Shown here: piece by piece, positions 1 through 9,366 of the stretch
Layout of the letters: the number at the start of each line of letters is the position of its first letter
Numbering within the stretch: position 1 is the stretch's first letter
Assembly (NCBI RefSeq): GCF_964355755.1
Contig: NC_092675.1
Span: 28,794,912-28,858,911 of the forward strand
Reading direction: 5' to 3'
DNA length: 64,000 bases
Source: Antedon mediterranea
Taxonomy: Eukaryota > Echinodermata > Crinoidea > Comatulida > Antedonidae
Notes under the pieces: generated by a model
Seen by the model: the letters and a program-made list of their open reading frames with translations, nothing else
Told to the model about the DNA's origin: nothing
Database searches by the model: none
Made by a program: the position numbers and the translations under genes

Positions 1-452
1 TGAATATTCAAGAGTAAACTTATTACAATATTTAACTACTTATTTGTTGAAGTTAGTATTTATATTTTTTCAGTATGTGTAATAACAGGGTTTGTAATTT
101 GATTAATTTTACAGGGGAGAAATATTACACAGGAATGCAAATTTAGAGGGTTCGTATTTGGGAAATAAGAGCATGCCAAGGGGTGCAACATTAAATACAT
201 GGATGCAATATTACTAAATATAAACAAAATATAATAAATGATTTATTATTTACAATATATAACTGATGTAATACTGTATTTGGACTGATATGCTTGCAGT
301 AGTGTATGTTAATATGAGATTCAAATGTTATTCACAACTTACAGATACATTCTGATATAAAATAACTCACTTGTCATTGGTGAAAAGATTGAAGCATGTC
401 ACAAATAAAGGTAAAAGGTTAAAGGTCGAGTTAGACACGAGGGGTTACATAC
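1..452 (-). other. Intron after FN4 (partial)
   Basis: Begins with the GTATGT donor at 452-447 on the minus strand and runs off the window. AT-rich, with no coding exon or repeat family recognised. Confidence 0.8.
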
Positions 453-758
453 CGGCTTCCAAGGTGCGAACGCGAAGTGCCGGATTGGTTTCCGGCCCGT
501 TGCCTACAATGGTACGAGCCGAAACTGAGATTTCGTAGAAGGTCCATTTGTCGAGACCACTCAAGCTGTGGCTACGTGACGTGTTACTCAACGTTACCAT
601 CTGAATTGACTGGTCGTCACCCTCTGCCTTGCGGTAATTCAGCGTGTAGCCTGTGATCACGCCATTTTGCGATTCGGCCGAGGGTGGATTCCACGTGACT
701 TGGACCTCGGTTGAACTGACTGGTAATGCTTGGACGTCTCTGGGGGGTTCGCCAGGGA
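453..758 (-). CDS. Lar: LAR-type RPTP exon: fibronectin type III domain 4 (last in window)
   Basis: About residues 595-696. Begins VPGEPPRDVQALPVSSTEVQ, then VTWNPPSAESQNGVITGYTL and NYRKAEGDDQS, matching LAR FN4 (PP..V.....STTVRVSW.PPPADSRNGVIT.YSV.Y). A sequon lies in LSNTSRSH; the tyrosine corner is LDKWTFYEISVSARTIVGNG and the end ALRVRTLEA. Acceptor ACCCGTAG, donor G|GTATGT, 306 nt, phase 1-1. The gene continues beyond base 1: further FnIII repeats, the membrane segment and two phosphatase domains should be found there if the gene has the usual family layout. Confidence 0.95.
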
Positions 759-1859
759 CTACGGGTGCAAAACAACATCAACAAGAATATAAGACGACAA
801 ATTAACATGCCAAACTTGCAGGAATATACAAAGGAAAAGTTGATAAAAGACAAAATAGAAAAAATATTGAAACATGAAGGAATGGAGTTAAATAAAATCT
901 TACAGATTTGCATTAGATCATGCTTTATACATTAAACATGAAATATATGTCAATATAATAAATACATACATAAAAATAATTTTTGTTAGTCCATCCGTCA
1001 GTGGTGTGATAGCTAATACTTATCACTATTAAAGTTGTTGTCATGTTAGTAACATCGTCAATTATCAAAATTGATCATGCAAATGTTAAAAAGAAACTCA
1101 GTTCAGTTTCTTTTTCATACACATTCAAATAGTTATGCAATTTATTTAAAAGAACAGAAAAATGCAAATTAGAACAATTGTCATTTTTAGTGATTATGGT
1201 ACCAAGACGTTGTGTGTTTACCACACCCAATTATGTATCAAATTAAATGCTAATTCTGCATTTATTTGTATCAAACATTATAAGAAAAATCTAGTACCTT
1301 GAGGTATATCTAAACAGTTTAACAAATGAAACAAGTGCCTGTTCTTTTAAACCATCGTCATGTTTCAGATAAATGTGTCGTGCATGTATAGTCAGGATTG
1401 CAAGTGATGCAATGCACATGTGTGCTATCATCATTCCTTTCGGTCAAAGTTCACCAATTTTCAATCAAAAAATGTTTAGATTTAACTTTCAAAATTTATC
1501 GCCCAAGTGAAAATGACATTAGGCAACCTTTGTAGAAAATCACTTGCGTTCATAACGCAAATGTTCTGATTGGCGCTACATACGCAATTAATTATTCCAC
1601 ATTTATATAGCCAATGTCGAATAAAAAATAATTTATTTCAAATATTTTAAATTATAAGGTGAAGTTTGAAAGATTTTGAATAATTTATTATTTGGTAAAC
1701 TATTGTTAGACTATGGTAAATGTTGTATACATACATTTATTTTCTTCTTAAAATTATTATTGTAAAAATATATTCTGTATGTAACTTGCTCATTGTGAAA
1801 TCAACATCATATTGATGTATAATAATGTTTAACATTAATTAGTTTTTGATCAATATAAA

Positions 1860-1989
1860 AGCTCTGTCTACACTATCAAACTAGTTTGACAAAAAAAGTG
1901 TTTCCAAATATTGTGATATGCCCAAATATGGTAGTGATATGACATCACATGTCCATATATAGGCATATCACATTTTTTTGTCACATAAG
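1860..1989 (+). mobile_element. MITE copy 1 (truncated right end)
   Basis: Starts AGCTCTGTCTACACTATC, then CTAGTTTGACAAAAAA and two internal 21-bp units. The right half ends at TTTTGTCACATAA, so the right inverted terminus is lost. Confidence 0.85.
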
Positions 1990-2354
1990 GTAATACCCAA
2001 GGATGGGCTTATACCGGAAAATGGGATAATATCTGAAGATGTGGTCTTTATTTGTCCTAGAGCAAGTCAATAACAGAATTTATTTAAAAAAATTAATTTC
2101 TGAAAACCAAAGTTAAACCGTAAATTTAGTAATAATAAGGTAACATTTTGATACTGTTTTCTTTTTATCAAATATTCTATTAATTTTTTTCATCTATTAA
2201 TTATTGTTTATTATATGTATGTATACAATGTAAATACCAGAGGTCTTGGATATATCCCATAATGCAGTCATACACATACACCAGTTTCTTGTTGATAATT
2301 GTTCTATCACTTCACCACCCATAAAACGTCCAAACGTTAAGAGTCCAGTAATAA

Positions 2355-2485
2355 AGCTCTGTTCACACTATCAAACTAGTTTGACAAAAAAGGTGGGATG
2401 TTCCCAAATATGGTAGTGATGTTACAGGTCCATATATGGGCACATTTTTTTTTGTCACATAAAGTTTGATAGTGTGGACAGAGCT
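2355..2485 (+). mobile_element. MITE copy 2 (complete, short form)
   Basis: Both inverted termini are present (AGCTCTGTTCACAC... and ...GTGTGGACAGAGCT), with TAA on each side as a likely three-base target duplication. Only one internal 21-bp unit. Confidence 0.9.
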
Positions 2486-3813
2486 TAAGACACAATGGTA
2501 AGCTGCTAAGATATGGCTGTAAATTATCAGTCATGAAAACCGATAAGATTCCAGTATTATTCTTTTTTACTGTGACTCAATTGATGAGCACCAGGACTGT
2601 AAATACAATGTCTTAAGTTCAAATTATTTATACTCTCTTCTCTTTTAATGCCAAATCCAAATAAAATGTCTAAATAACTGGCATGTGGCTGAATGCATTT
2701 TTTATTATTATTTTTTTTACTTTAAAATTTTAAAATATTTTATCAATTTTTTCAAAATATCAAGGTTGTCATATGATAATTTACCGACCAAAAAAAAGAC
2801 ATTTTTATACATCACATCCAATTTGTATAATAATTATATTTTGTTATTTAAAAATATGATTTAAGCTTTAAATCAGATTGCTAAAAATGAATGTTTGGAA
2901 ATGATAAATACAAAATAAAACACCTCCTTGTTGATATTTTGTTTTATATCACAAAGAAATTATTATTATAGTCGGATGTGATGCCGCAAAAATTCACAAC
3001 AGCTTACCATTATGTTTTAATAACCTTATAGTGTAACTGTGAAAATAAGCAATTTAGTTAATCCTACCTGTAGAAGTAGCATTGGTTAATGTATTATAAC
3101 ACTATCATTGCAAAACCCTAGTATACATATCGGCAATACTATTATTACATATACTAATTATTTAGAAAAATTATTCACTAAAAATAATTGTTGAACTTAA
3201 ACTGTTATTAATATCCAATGAGCATTTTACAAAAAATCAAATTCATTTTATATATTTTTTAAATTGATAGAATATAATCTGTTGATCACATATAAAAACT
3301 TTTTTTAAACATTTTATAATAATTTCAGGTATTTTCTTGCAAATTTATTATGGATACTTTATAATTTATTTGAATTGAATTTATCATCATTTATAGTAGT
3401 ATCATAATTATTTTGAGTTATGGAATATTTTGCTATTGAATTTATGATTTTAAAAATTTGTTATAAATGCTATAGTTTTTGTGAAGCAATGTATTAAATG
3501 TCTAGACCACTTAATATGTGTTGATCATTTAGTTATTAACAGGTGAAATTTAATACTCAGATATTTTTAACTCTCAAAGAAAGAAATAATTCAATCAAAA
3601 AACCATGTATGATTATGTTATACACACATAATAAGAATTATAATGTATGTTTTTATAAATGTCTATGATATATTTTTTGTTTCGTTTTTCTTGGCTTTTT
3701 TTCCAAGTTTTCTTTTATAATTGTGAATACGTAAAAATTCTGCATTATCATTTTAAAAATTACAATTATATTAAAATCAAAATTTATAATGTTTATATTC
3801 TTTTGTCCCTTAC

Positions 3814-4104
3814 CTGCCTGTTGTGTCCTTACAGACACGATGCTAGTTTTTGGTCCCAGTCCGCGATCACTGCGAGCAGCCAAACAGATGTTGTACATAG
3901 TGTATGGTGTGAGGCTGTTCAAGATGTGTGTCCCCTGGCCCGGTGAGATGGTCTTGTGTTGCTCACCCTCAGTAGAAGAGTTGTAAAAGATCTCGTAGTT
4001 TGTGACAAGTTTATCTTGGTTGTAGTTGGTCGGGTCCTCCCATGTCAGTTCAATTTTATCGTGGCTAATTGGACTAGCTTGAAAATTCACTGGCTGTCCA
4101 GGAA
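3814..4104 (-). CDS. Lar: LAR-type RPTP exon: fibronectin type III domain 3
   Basis: About residues 498-594. Reads VPGQPVNFQASPISHDKIEL then TWEDPTNYNQDKLVTNYEIF, with a sequon in YNSSTEGEQHK. The tyrosine corner LTPYTMYNICLAARSDRGLG mirrors the family's LKPDTLYRFQLAARSDMGVG, and the exon closes SVRTQQA. Acceptor AAATTAG; donor G|GTAAGG; 291 nt, phase 1-1. The extra residues TNYNQDKL before the C strand are longer than in vertebrate FN3. Confidence 0.94.
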
Positions 4105-4436
4105 CTAATTTGACAAAAATGCGTATTTAATATAATACATAATCACGTAGGTGGATCAAGGGAGAAGCTAGACCTCCCTCACTAAATTTTGAGAATGTTA
4201 ATGCACAACATCAGATTAGGTTCATTATTTTATTAAATTTTTTTATTTTTAGGCCCTAGGCCTCCGTCCCACACCCACCTCTATTTTAAAATTCTGAATC
4301 CGCCATAGAAATTATCATAATATTAATTCAGTGATGAAGCATACAGTATAGATTAGTAGTAATATTATCCTCTGACAAGGAAAATCAAAATTTGTTTATA
4401 AAATTGTTGTCCTTCGGTCAAACTTCCTGAACCTAG

Positions 4437-4619
4437 GGCTCTATCTACAATATCAAACTAGTTTGACAAAAAAAAGTGTGATGTGCCCAAATATGGCAGT
4501 GATATGCCCACATATGGTAGTGATATGGCCAAATATGGTAGTGATATGACATCATCATGTCCATATATGGGCACATCACATTATTTTGTCACATAAAGTT
4601 TGATAGTGTGGACAGAGTT
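4437..4619 (+). mobile_element. MITE copy 3, beside the FN2 splice donor
   Basis: Flanked by TAG on both sides (4434-4436, 4620-4622). Contains three internal 21-bp units of the CCCAAATATGGTAGTGATATG type. The right-hand TAG touches the six-base donor GTAAGT (4628-4623 on the minus strand). Confidence 0.9.
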
Positions 4620-4628
4620 TAGACTTAC

Positions 4629-4925
4629 CGCCCTGTTCAACCTTGATCTTTATGATGGGTGATGCCGGCCCATAGCCAACCTCTGTTCTAGCTGCAACCC
4701 TCACAGAATACAGTTGCAACGGTTTTAACCCTTGGATACTGGTTAACTGGCTGTTAGTAGTGATAGACGTCTTCCATAGAAATAGGTCACTTGTAGGAGT
4801 GTCGGTGTAGTACACCATGTACTCAGTTATGTGTCCGTTTGGAATCTCAGGGTTTTCCCACTGGACAAGTATTGTACTGGAACTGATCAAGCTCACTTTG
4901 ACATTTATTGGTGGTGAACCAGGTG
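4629..4925 (-). CDS. Lar: LAR-type RPTP exon: fibronectin type III domain 2
   Basis: About residues 399-497. Starts APGSPPINVKVSLISSSTI, then LVQWENPEIPNGHITEYMVY, matching LAR FN2 (STMLVQW.PPEEPNG...Y.VYY). The tyrosine corner is LKPLQLYSVRVAARTEVGYG and the end is IIKIKVEQG. Acceptor CGTCTGCAG is strong. The donor G|GTAAGT is only nine bases from the end of a MITE that sits in the intron (4437-4619), so the intron begins with six donor bases, a three-base target duplication and then transposon. The exon is 297 nt, phase 1-1. Confidence 0.95.
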
Positions 4926-5873
4926 CTGCAGACGAAAAGACATTTTATAATAACATTTGAAATATTATTAGAAATGATAAATCTCAATAACTTACCTACT
5001 ACATTATATTTATTTAGTAAATAAATTTATTTTATTTCAACATTATTTTAGGAGGGTGGTCCTTCCAGGCGAAGCTGATTATTAGGGACCCTCACAAAAA
5101 TGCAACATGACAAGACATAAACATGTAACAATAAAAATTCAATTTAAAAATAAATATTAAAATCACATATTTATGATGAGACATTATATCTCAGCGTATC
5201 TAAGATCTAATCATAAATAATGCATGTAAATTATTAAACATTCATATTTTTATTGATTTTAATATAAGTACCAAACGATAATGTCTAGTAATCTGAGGAG
5301 TGCATTATTTTCTATTTAAAATACATAGCATACTGATTATTTATGGGTGTTAATGATTTTAGCCTATAGGTTGTCCTACAGCAATCAATCATTATTTTTA
5401 TTGTGCATAGAGCTAGTATTTATTAATCTTTACTGTTTACTCATCCAATGTACGTGTACCAATTTGTTACTGAATGTATGATGACCTTTCTACACCCTGA
5501 TTGTGACATAGAGATTGTCCACAAATTAGCCAACGTGTCATTCGGTAGAGGGGAAGAAAAGATAACATTTTTTCGCAATAAATACCTTTCTAACATAGCC
5601 AAATGAAAATTGTTTGTAGCATATAGGAGGATATATTCAGATAAAGCAACAAATTTGAAGTTAATTGCTATTATAATACAGATTTAAATTAATTCTCTAT
5701 CAATTATTAATTAAATTAAAATATTTAAAAAATTAATTGCCATAAATTATTAAGTTTATTTTACTCCATTTTTTGTAGGGTATAACAGTTTTTAAAATTG
5801 TAAACATTTTTAGTTTACACCAAAGAAGATTAAAACTACACTTGTATTGAAGTAAAAAAACATAACGACTTAC
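4926..5873 (-). other. Intron between FN1 and FN2
   Basis: About 0.95 kb, AT-rich, nothing recognised beyond the splice sites. Confidence 0.8.
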
Positions 5874-6161
5874 CTAGCTCTCCAGTCATCACTTTAACCG
5901 GTAGACTTGGTTCACCGATGCCAATCGTGTTAACACCTATTACCTTAAACTCATAAGATGAAAACGGCAGTAGACCTTCCACTGTGTAAGTAGTGTCCGG
6001 TATATCAGTGATTTCTGTGTACATATTCTCAGATGAGGCTAGCCTATACTGAAGAATGTATGAGTTGACAGGCTCCTGGTTTGCTGGGGTCCAACTAAGA
6101 GTCACTGATTTTGCTGGGGCTGGAAGTTCCGGCACAGGGGCTGATGGAGCTTTGGGTGGTG
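5874..6161 (-). CDS. Lar: LAR-type RPTP exon: fibronectin type III domain 1
   Basis: About residues 303-398. Begins APPKAPSAPVPELPAP, has the FnIII tryptophan in SVTLSWTPANQEPVNSYILQ, then YRLASSENMYTEI, the tyrosine corner LLPFSSYEFKVIGVNTIG and ends VKVMTGEL. It aligns with vertebrate LAR FN1 (TLTWDSGN.EPV..Y.IQYR and LSPFSEYAFRVLAVNSIGRG). Acceptor is a long T tract then TTTAG; donor G|GTAAGT; 288 nt, phase 1-1. FN1-FN2 of LAR family members is the region bound by netrin-G ligand 3 in vertebrates; whether that applies here is unknown. Confidence 0.95.
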
Positions 6162-6929
6162 CTAAAAAAAGTAAACACTATTTGTTGAAAACACAGTGAT
6201 ATCAGAAGAGAAAATTTGGACGAAATTAAACAAGAAGGGGGACAAACATTTTTGTTTTTTAATTTTGGTTGGTACTGCCATATTTGTTTGTATTTAATTT
6301 TCTTCATAATTGGATTGAATTCCGATCTAACAAAAACATAACTAGCAAGAGATAGCATATCACAATATTTCGATTCCACATTTGAATGATTAAACTATTT
6401 ATCTTTTCAGGCAAAACAATACCAACATAAAATCCTGTGTAACATCCCGATAACATGTCATTACACAGATCAGTTTAAGACGGAGAAAGCCTCTGACGAG
6501 TATCAATTGCGAAGAAGAACGCGGCTATATATAAAGCTGGTGAAATCCAATACATAACCAAGATGACAGACAACTTGCCTGCCAACTGTTTGAGATTAAA
6601 TGACCTTTTCCGTTTAGTTATAAGGATTTCACCGAATTACCCACTTATGAAATATAATTACGTCGGGAAGAATAACTATTAAACTTGAGCTTGTTTGTTT
6701 TGATGGGATAATTTTGCCCTAAAATTAAATTTTGGCAAGAAATTTTACTAGTCATTATGGTAAATATACTATTATTGTGTAGATGTTACATGCGCTAATT
6801 TCCACGACTCTCTTCCGGTTGTATGTGATTAACTTTTTGATCAATGTGTTCGCATATTGTCAGGTATATTATATTTTAATTGAATTTTTTTCTTTACACA
6901 TTAAATTATAAAAATAAAACATGTCATAC
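6162..6929 (-). other. Intron between Ig3 and FN1
   Basis: About 0.77 kb, AT-rich. A short open stretch runs through its acceptor region but has no similarity I recognise; nothing else is supported. Confidence 0.75.
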
Positions 6930-7196
6930 CTCTGACGGTTACTCTAGCCATAACGTACTCAACGCCTAAAGAACTTGTCGCCAGGCAAGTGTAGTTACCA
7001 GACTCTAGGACATTGGTCAATGTCAACACATTTCTTCCTTCAATTGGTTCGTTTCCCTCTACAGGGATATTGTCCTTCATCCATTTAACTTCAGGCATGG
7101 GTGCTCCCACTGCTACGCATGTCAGGGAAACGTCTTGACCCGGAGCAATTTCCTTGTCTTCGGGTTTAATGGTGAATCTTGGTGGGTTCTTCCGTT
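6930..7196 (-). CDS. Lar: LAR-type RPTP exon: Ig-like domain 3
   Basis: About residues 214-302. Begins ERKNPPRFTIKPEDKEIAPG, then VSLTCVAVGAPMPEVKWMKD, a near-identical match to the LAR Ig3 core (vertebrate NLTCVAVGAPMPYVKWM). The second half reads GRNVLTLTNVLESGNYTCLA, with the conserved Asn-Tyr-Thr glycosylation sequon overlapping the second cysteine, and closes ARVTVR. Acceptor AATAATAG and donor G|GTATGA frame 267 nt in phase 1-1. In the family, Ig2-Ig3 geometry decides which postsynaptic adhesion molecules bind. Confidence 0.96.
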
Positions 7197-7271
7197 CTAT
7201 TATTTGACAAAAGTTGCAATCAACGAAAAAAAGTTAGAACTAGATTTGAACTAGTCACTTTGACGAGTTCG

Positions 7272-8707
7272 GGTTATCCGCGCAAAGGCAACATGCACAT
7301 ACTTTAAACTATATGAACTTCGACAAATATTATGCCATCCTATGTCATGAATTAAACATGTTTACAGTGCTGAATGTACCTATTTTGTAGCATACAGAAT
7401 ATTACAGAATACACTGTTATATGTTATATACCGTGTAGTATAGACGAAATTACGAGACCATCTTTTAAATCCAATTATTAACACGATGACGTCATCCAAT
7501 TGACATATAAATATAACAATTTTAGAAAATAATTATCTAAATAATTAAATTATTACAAATTTGAAGATTTCTGGGCACGTAAAAGAGAGATGCGCTCACG
7601 TTTAACGCAATGAACTTTTACGCAAGGGATGAAAATACGACTTTTGTTATTCAACTGGCCATATGATGACATCACAACATCTGATTGGCAAAATATTTAA
7701 ATGAATTCGTATCTACAATCCAATTAATTTCCAGAAAACGTTTAAATCATGATTATCACTTTTTATTCTGACGAGATATAACAGATTAAAATTTACTGTA
7801 AAGATGAAAATAAGTGACCCACGTTATTTACATTTTTAGACATGATGACGTCATAAAAATTAAAATATTTTTAACTCCTGCGAAAGATAGTTGATTGACA
7901 ATATTGAAATCTTGGGGGAAATGGAATACGTATAAGCGAGATGCGCTCTGTTGAATGTGATGAGCAATAACGAAAGAGACAAAAATCCTATATTTTACAT
8001 TCGTGTGGCCATACGTCATAACGTCCGAGAGGTAAAGATTCTGCATGAATTCATATCTACAATTTATCTTCTTGCATAATAAGTTAAAAAAATTGGGGGT
8101 CACCTTCGATCCTGAAGAGCTACAATAGATTAAAAATAGGCATAATTTTGACAATATTTTGTAACTTTTCAACTATGACATCATTTTAATTTGAAATGAT
8201 GTCAATCTTTTTTAAAATGACTTGGAAAGGCTGTAAAATCATAATTCAAGAGAAGAAAACATGATTTTCATGCTCCGTGCGCACCTTACGCGTGGGAATT
8301 TTTGACATGCTCAAAATGTCATGATCAGCGTAGAAAGTTGATTAGAAATTAATTTTGCGCATTTTGAAACTTTAAATGCGTGTGTGCAGGTAACTTCTTG
8401 TGAAACAATTTTCACCACGTATCAATAAAAAATGACTTTTGGTTTATAATCAATGATCAATCATTTAAATTCATAAAATCGCGCGTAACTCACGCTGCGC
8501 GACTCTAACGTCATATAACGAAGTTTCTTGCACATCTACAGCTACAGGTCAATCTTTTGACAAAGTTATACAAAGTTACGTTCACAAGCAATAGGGGATA
8601 TGCGACACACAAAAATCCGGGAAAGAAAGAAGAATAATAACAAAGAAGATGAAAAAAAAGATATTTACAATCACATGGGTTATCCTGCAACTAAGTTGCG
8701 GATAACC
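7272..8707. mobile_element. Candidate non-autonomous element with GGTTATCCGC ends
   Basis: GGTTATCCGC at 7272 is matched by GCGGATAACC ending at 8707. Just inside the right end a 30-bp hairpin repeats the terminal motif (8678-8707). Two diverged direct copies of about 230-250 bp (near 7480-7735 and 7838-8070) each contain TGACGTCA, GAGATGCGCTC, a GTCATAACGTC or GACATCACAAC segment and GAATTC.TATCTACAAT. Element class is not clear and no coding capacity was seen. Confidence 0.45.
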
Positions 8708-8933
8708 AATAAAACAATGTGAATACTTAGTAGAAGTCCAATGAGGAGGACATCAACTATTGGTCAGTCTGACCACTTAACTGTACATAAAGTCAAACGA
8801 TATTCTACACTTACACAAAATCACCTAAATATTGTTACATTATCGTTTTTTTTAATTTGGGAAATTGCGGGACATAAAGTTTGTATAAAGAAACCAGAAA
8901 AAGGTGATTCTGAAATGTGTGAAAGGGGTCTAA

Positions 8934-9095
8934 AGCTCTGTCTATACTATCAAACGTTATGTGACAAAAAATGTGATGTGATCATATAGATATGATGATG
9001 TCATATCAATACCATATTTAAGCATATCACTACCATATTTAGGCACATCACACTATTTTTGGTTTTTTTTCAAGTTCGATATTGTGGACAGAGCT
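8934..9095 (-). mobile_element. MITE copy 4
   Basis: Opposite orientation to copies 1-3: the TATGTGACAAAAAATGTGATG half comes first and CAAGTTCGATATTGTGG last. Flanks are TAA and TTA. Confidence 0.88.
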
Positions 9096-9255
9096 TTAGA
9101 GAAGTAATGTGAAAACAACTTTAAACAAATCTAGTTTTTATGTTTTAACTTGTACTATCACTGTACTATATCAATAATATTCTGTATGTTTATAATATCT
9201 TAGTAACTGGTCATTACCACGTACAAACATCTGGACAATCTTATCATCAACTTAC

Positions 9256-9366
9256 CCCTAATGTACAACATTGCTTTCTCTGAAAACAACGTTCCAGCAG
9301 AATTACGTGCATAACACTCGTAACTACCCGCATCATCTAAGGTTGACACGGTAATTTGCATCTGAC
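9256..9366 (-). CDS. Lar: LAR-type RPTP exon: Ig-like domain 2, C-terminal half
   Basis: About residues 177-213. Reads S-QMQITVSTLDDAGSYEC with the second Ig2 cysteine, then YARNSAGTLFSEKAMLYIR. This matches the family's LQI..SDQGKYECVATNSAGT..S..A.LYVR block. The acceptor is CCTTTTAG|GT, the donor G|GTAAGT, and the 111 nt are phase 1-1. The first split codon with the preceding exon gives Ser, at the place where vertebrate proteins read RS-GALQIE. The exon end is the place where vertebrate LAR proteins may insert the four-residue meB segment between Ig2 and Ig3. A MITE copy lies about 160 bp beyond its donor. Confidence 0.93.

Larger units (their letters stand above)
759..3813 (-). other. Intron between FN3 and FN4
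   Basis: About 3.05 kb of AT-rich intron. It holds two MITE copies (1860-1989 truncated, 2355-2485 complete). No further Ig or FnIII exon is visible in any frame of the minus strand. Confidence 0.8.
7197..9255 (-). other. Intron between Ig2 and Ig3 (position of vertebrate meB)
   Basis: About 2.06 kb. Most is a candidate non-autonomous element (7272-8707) followed by a MITE (8934-9095). In vertebrate LAR genes a four-residue mini-exon (meB) can be inserted at this junction. I found no convincing 12-nt exon with good splice sites outside the repeats. Confidence 0.7.

Noticed and set aside
8482-8510. A 9-nt micro-exon candidate (meB position) with a GTGAGT donor
   Set aside because: Lies inside the candidate transposon at 7272-8707 and its acceptor lacks a polypyrimidine tract.
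8678-8707. Helitron-like 3' hairpin
   Set aside because: No CTRR end after the hairpin and the motif mirrors the left terminus, which fits a TIR element better.
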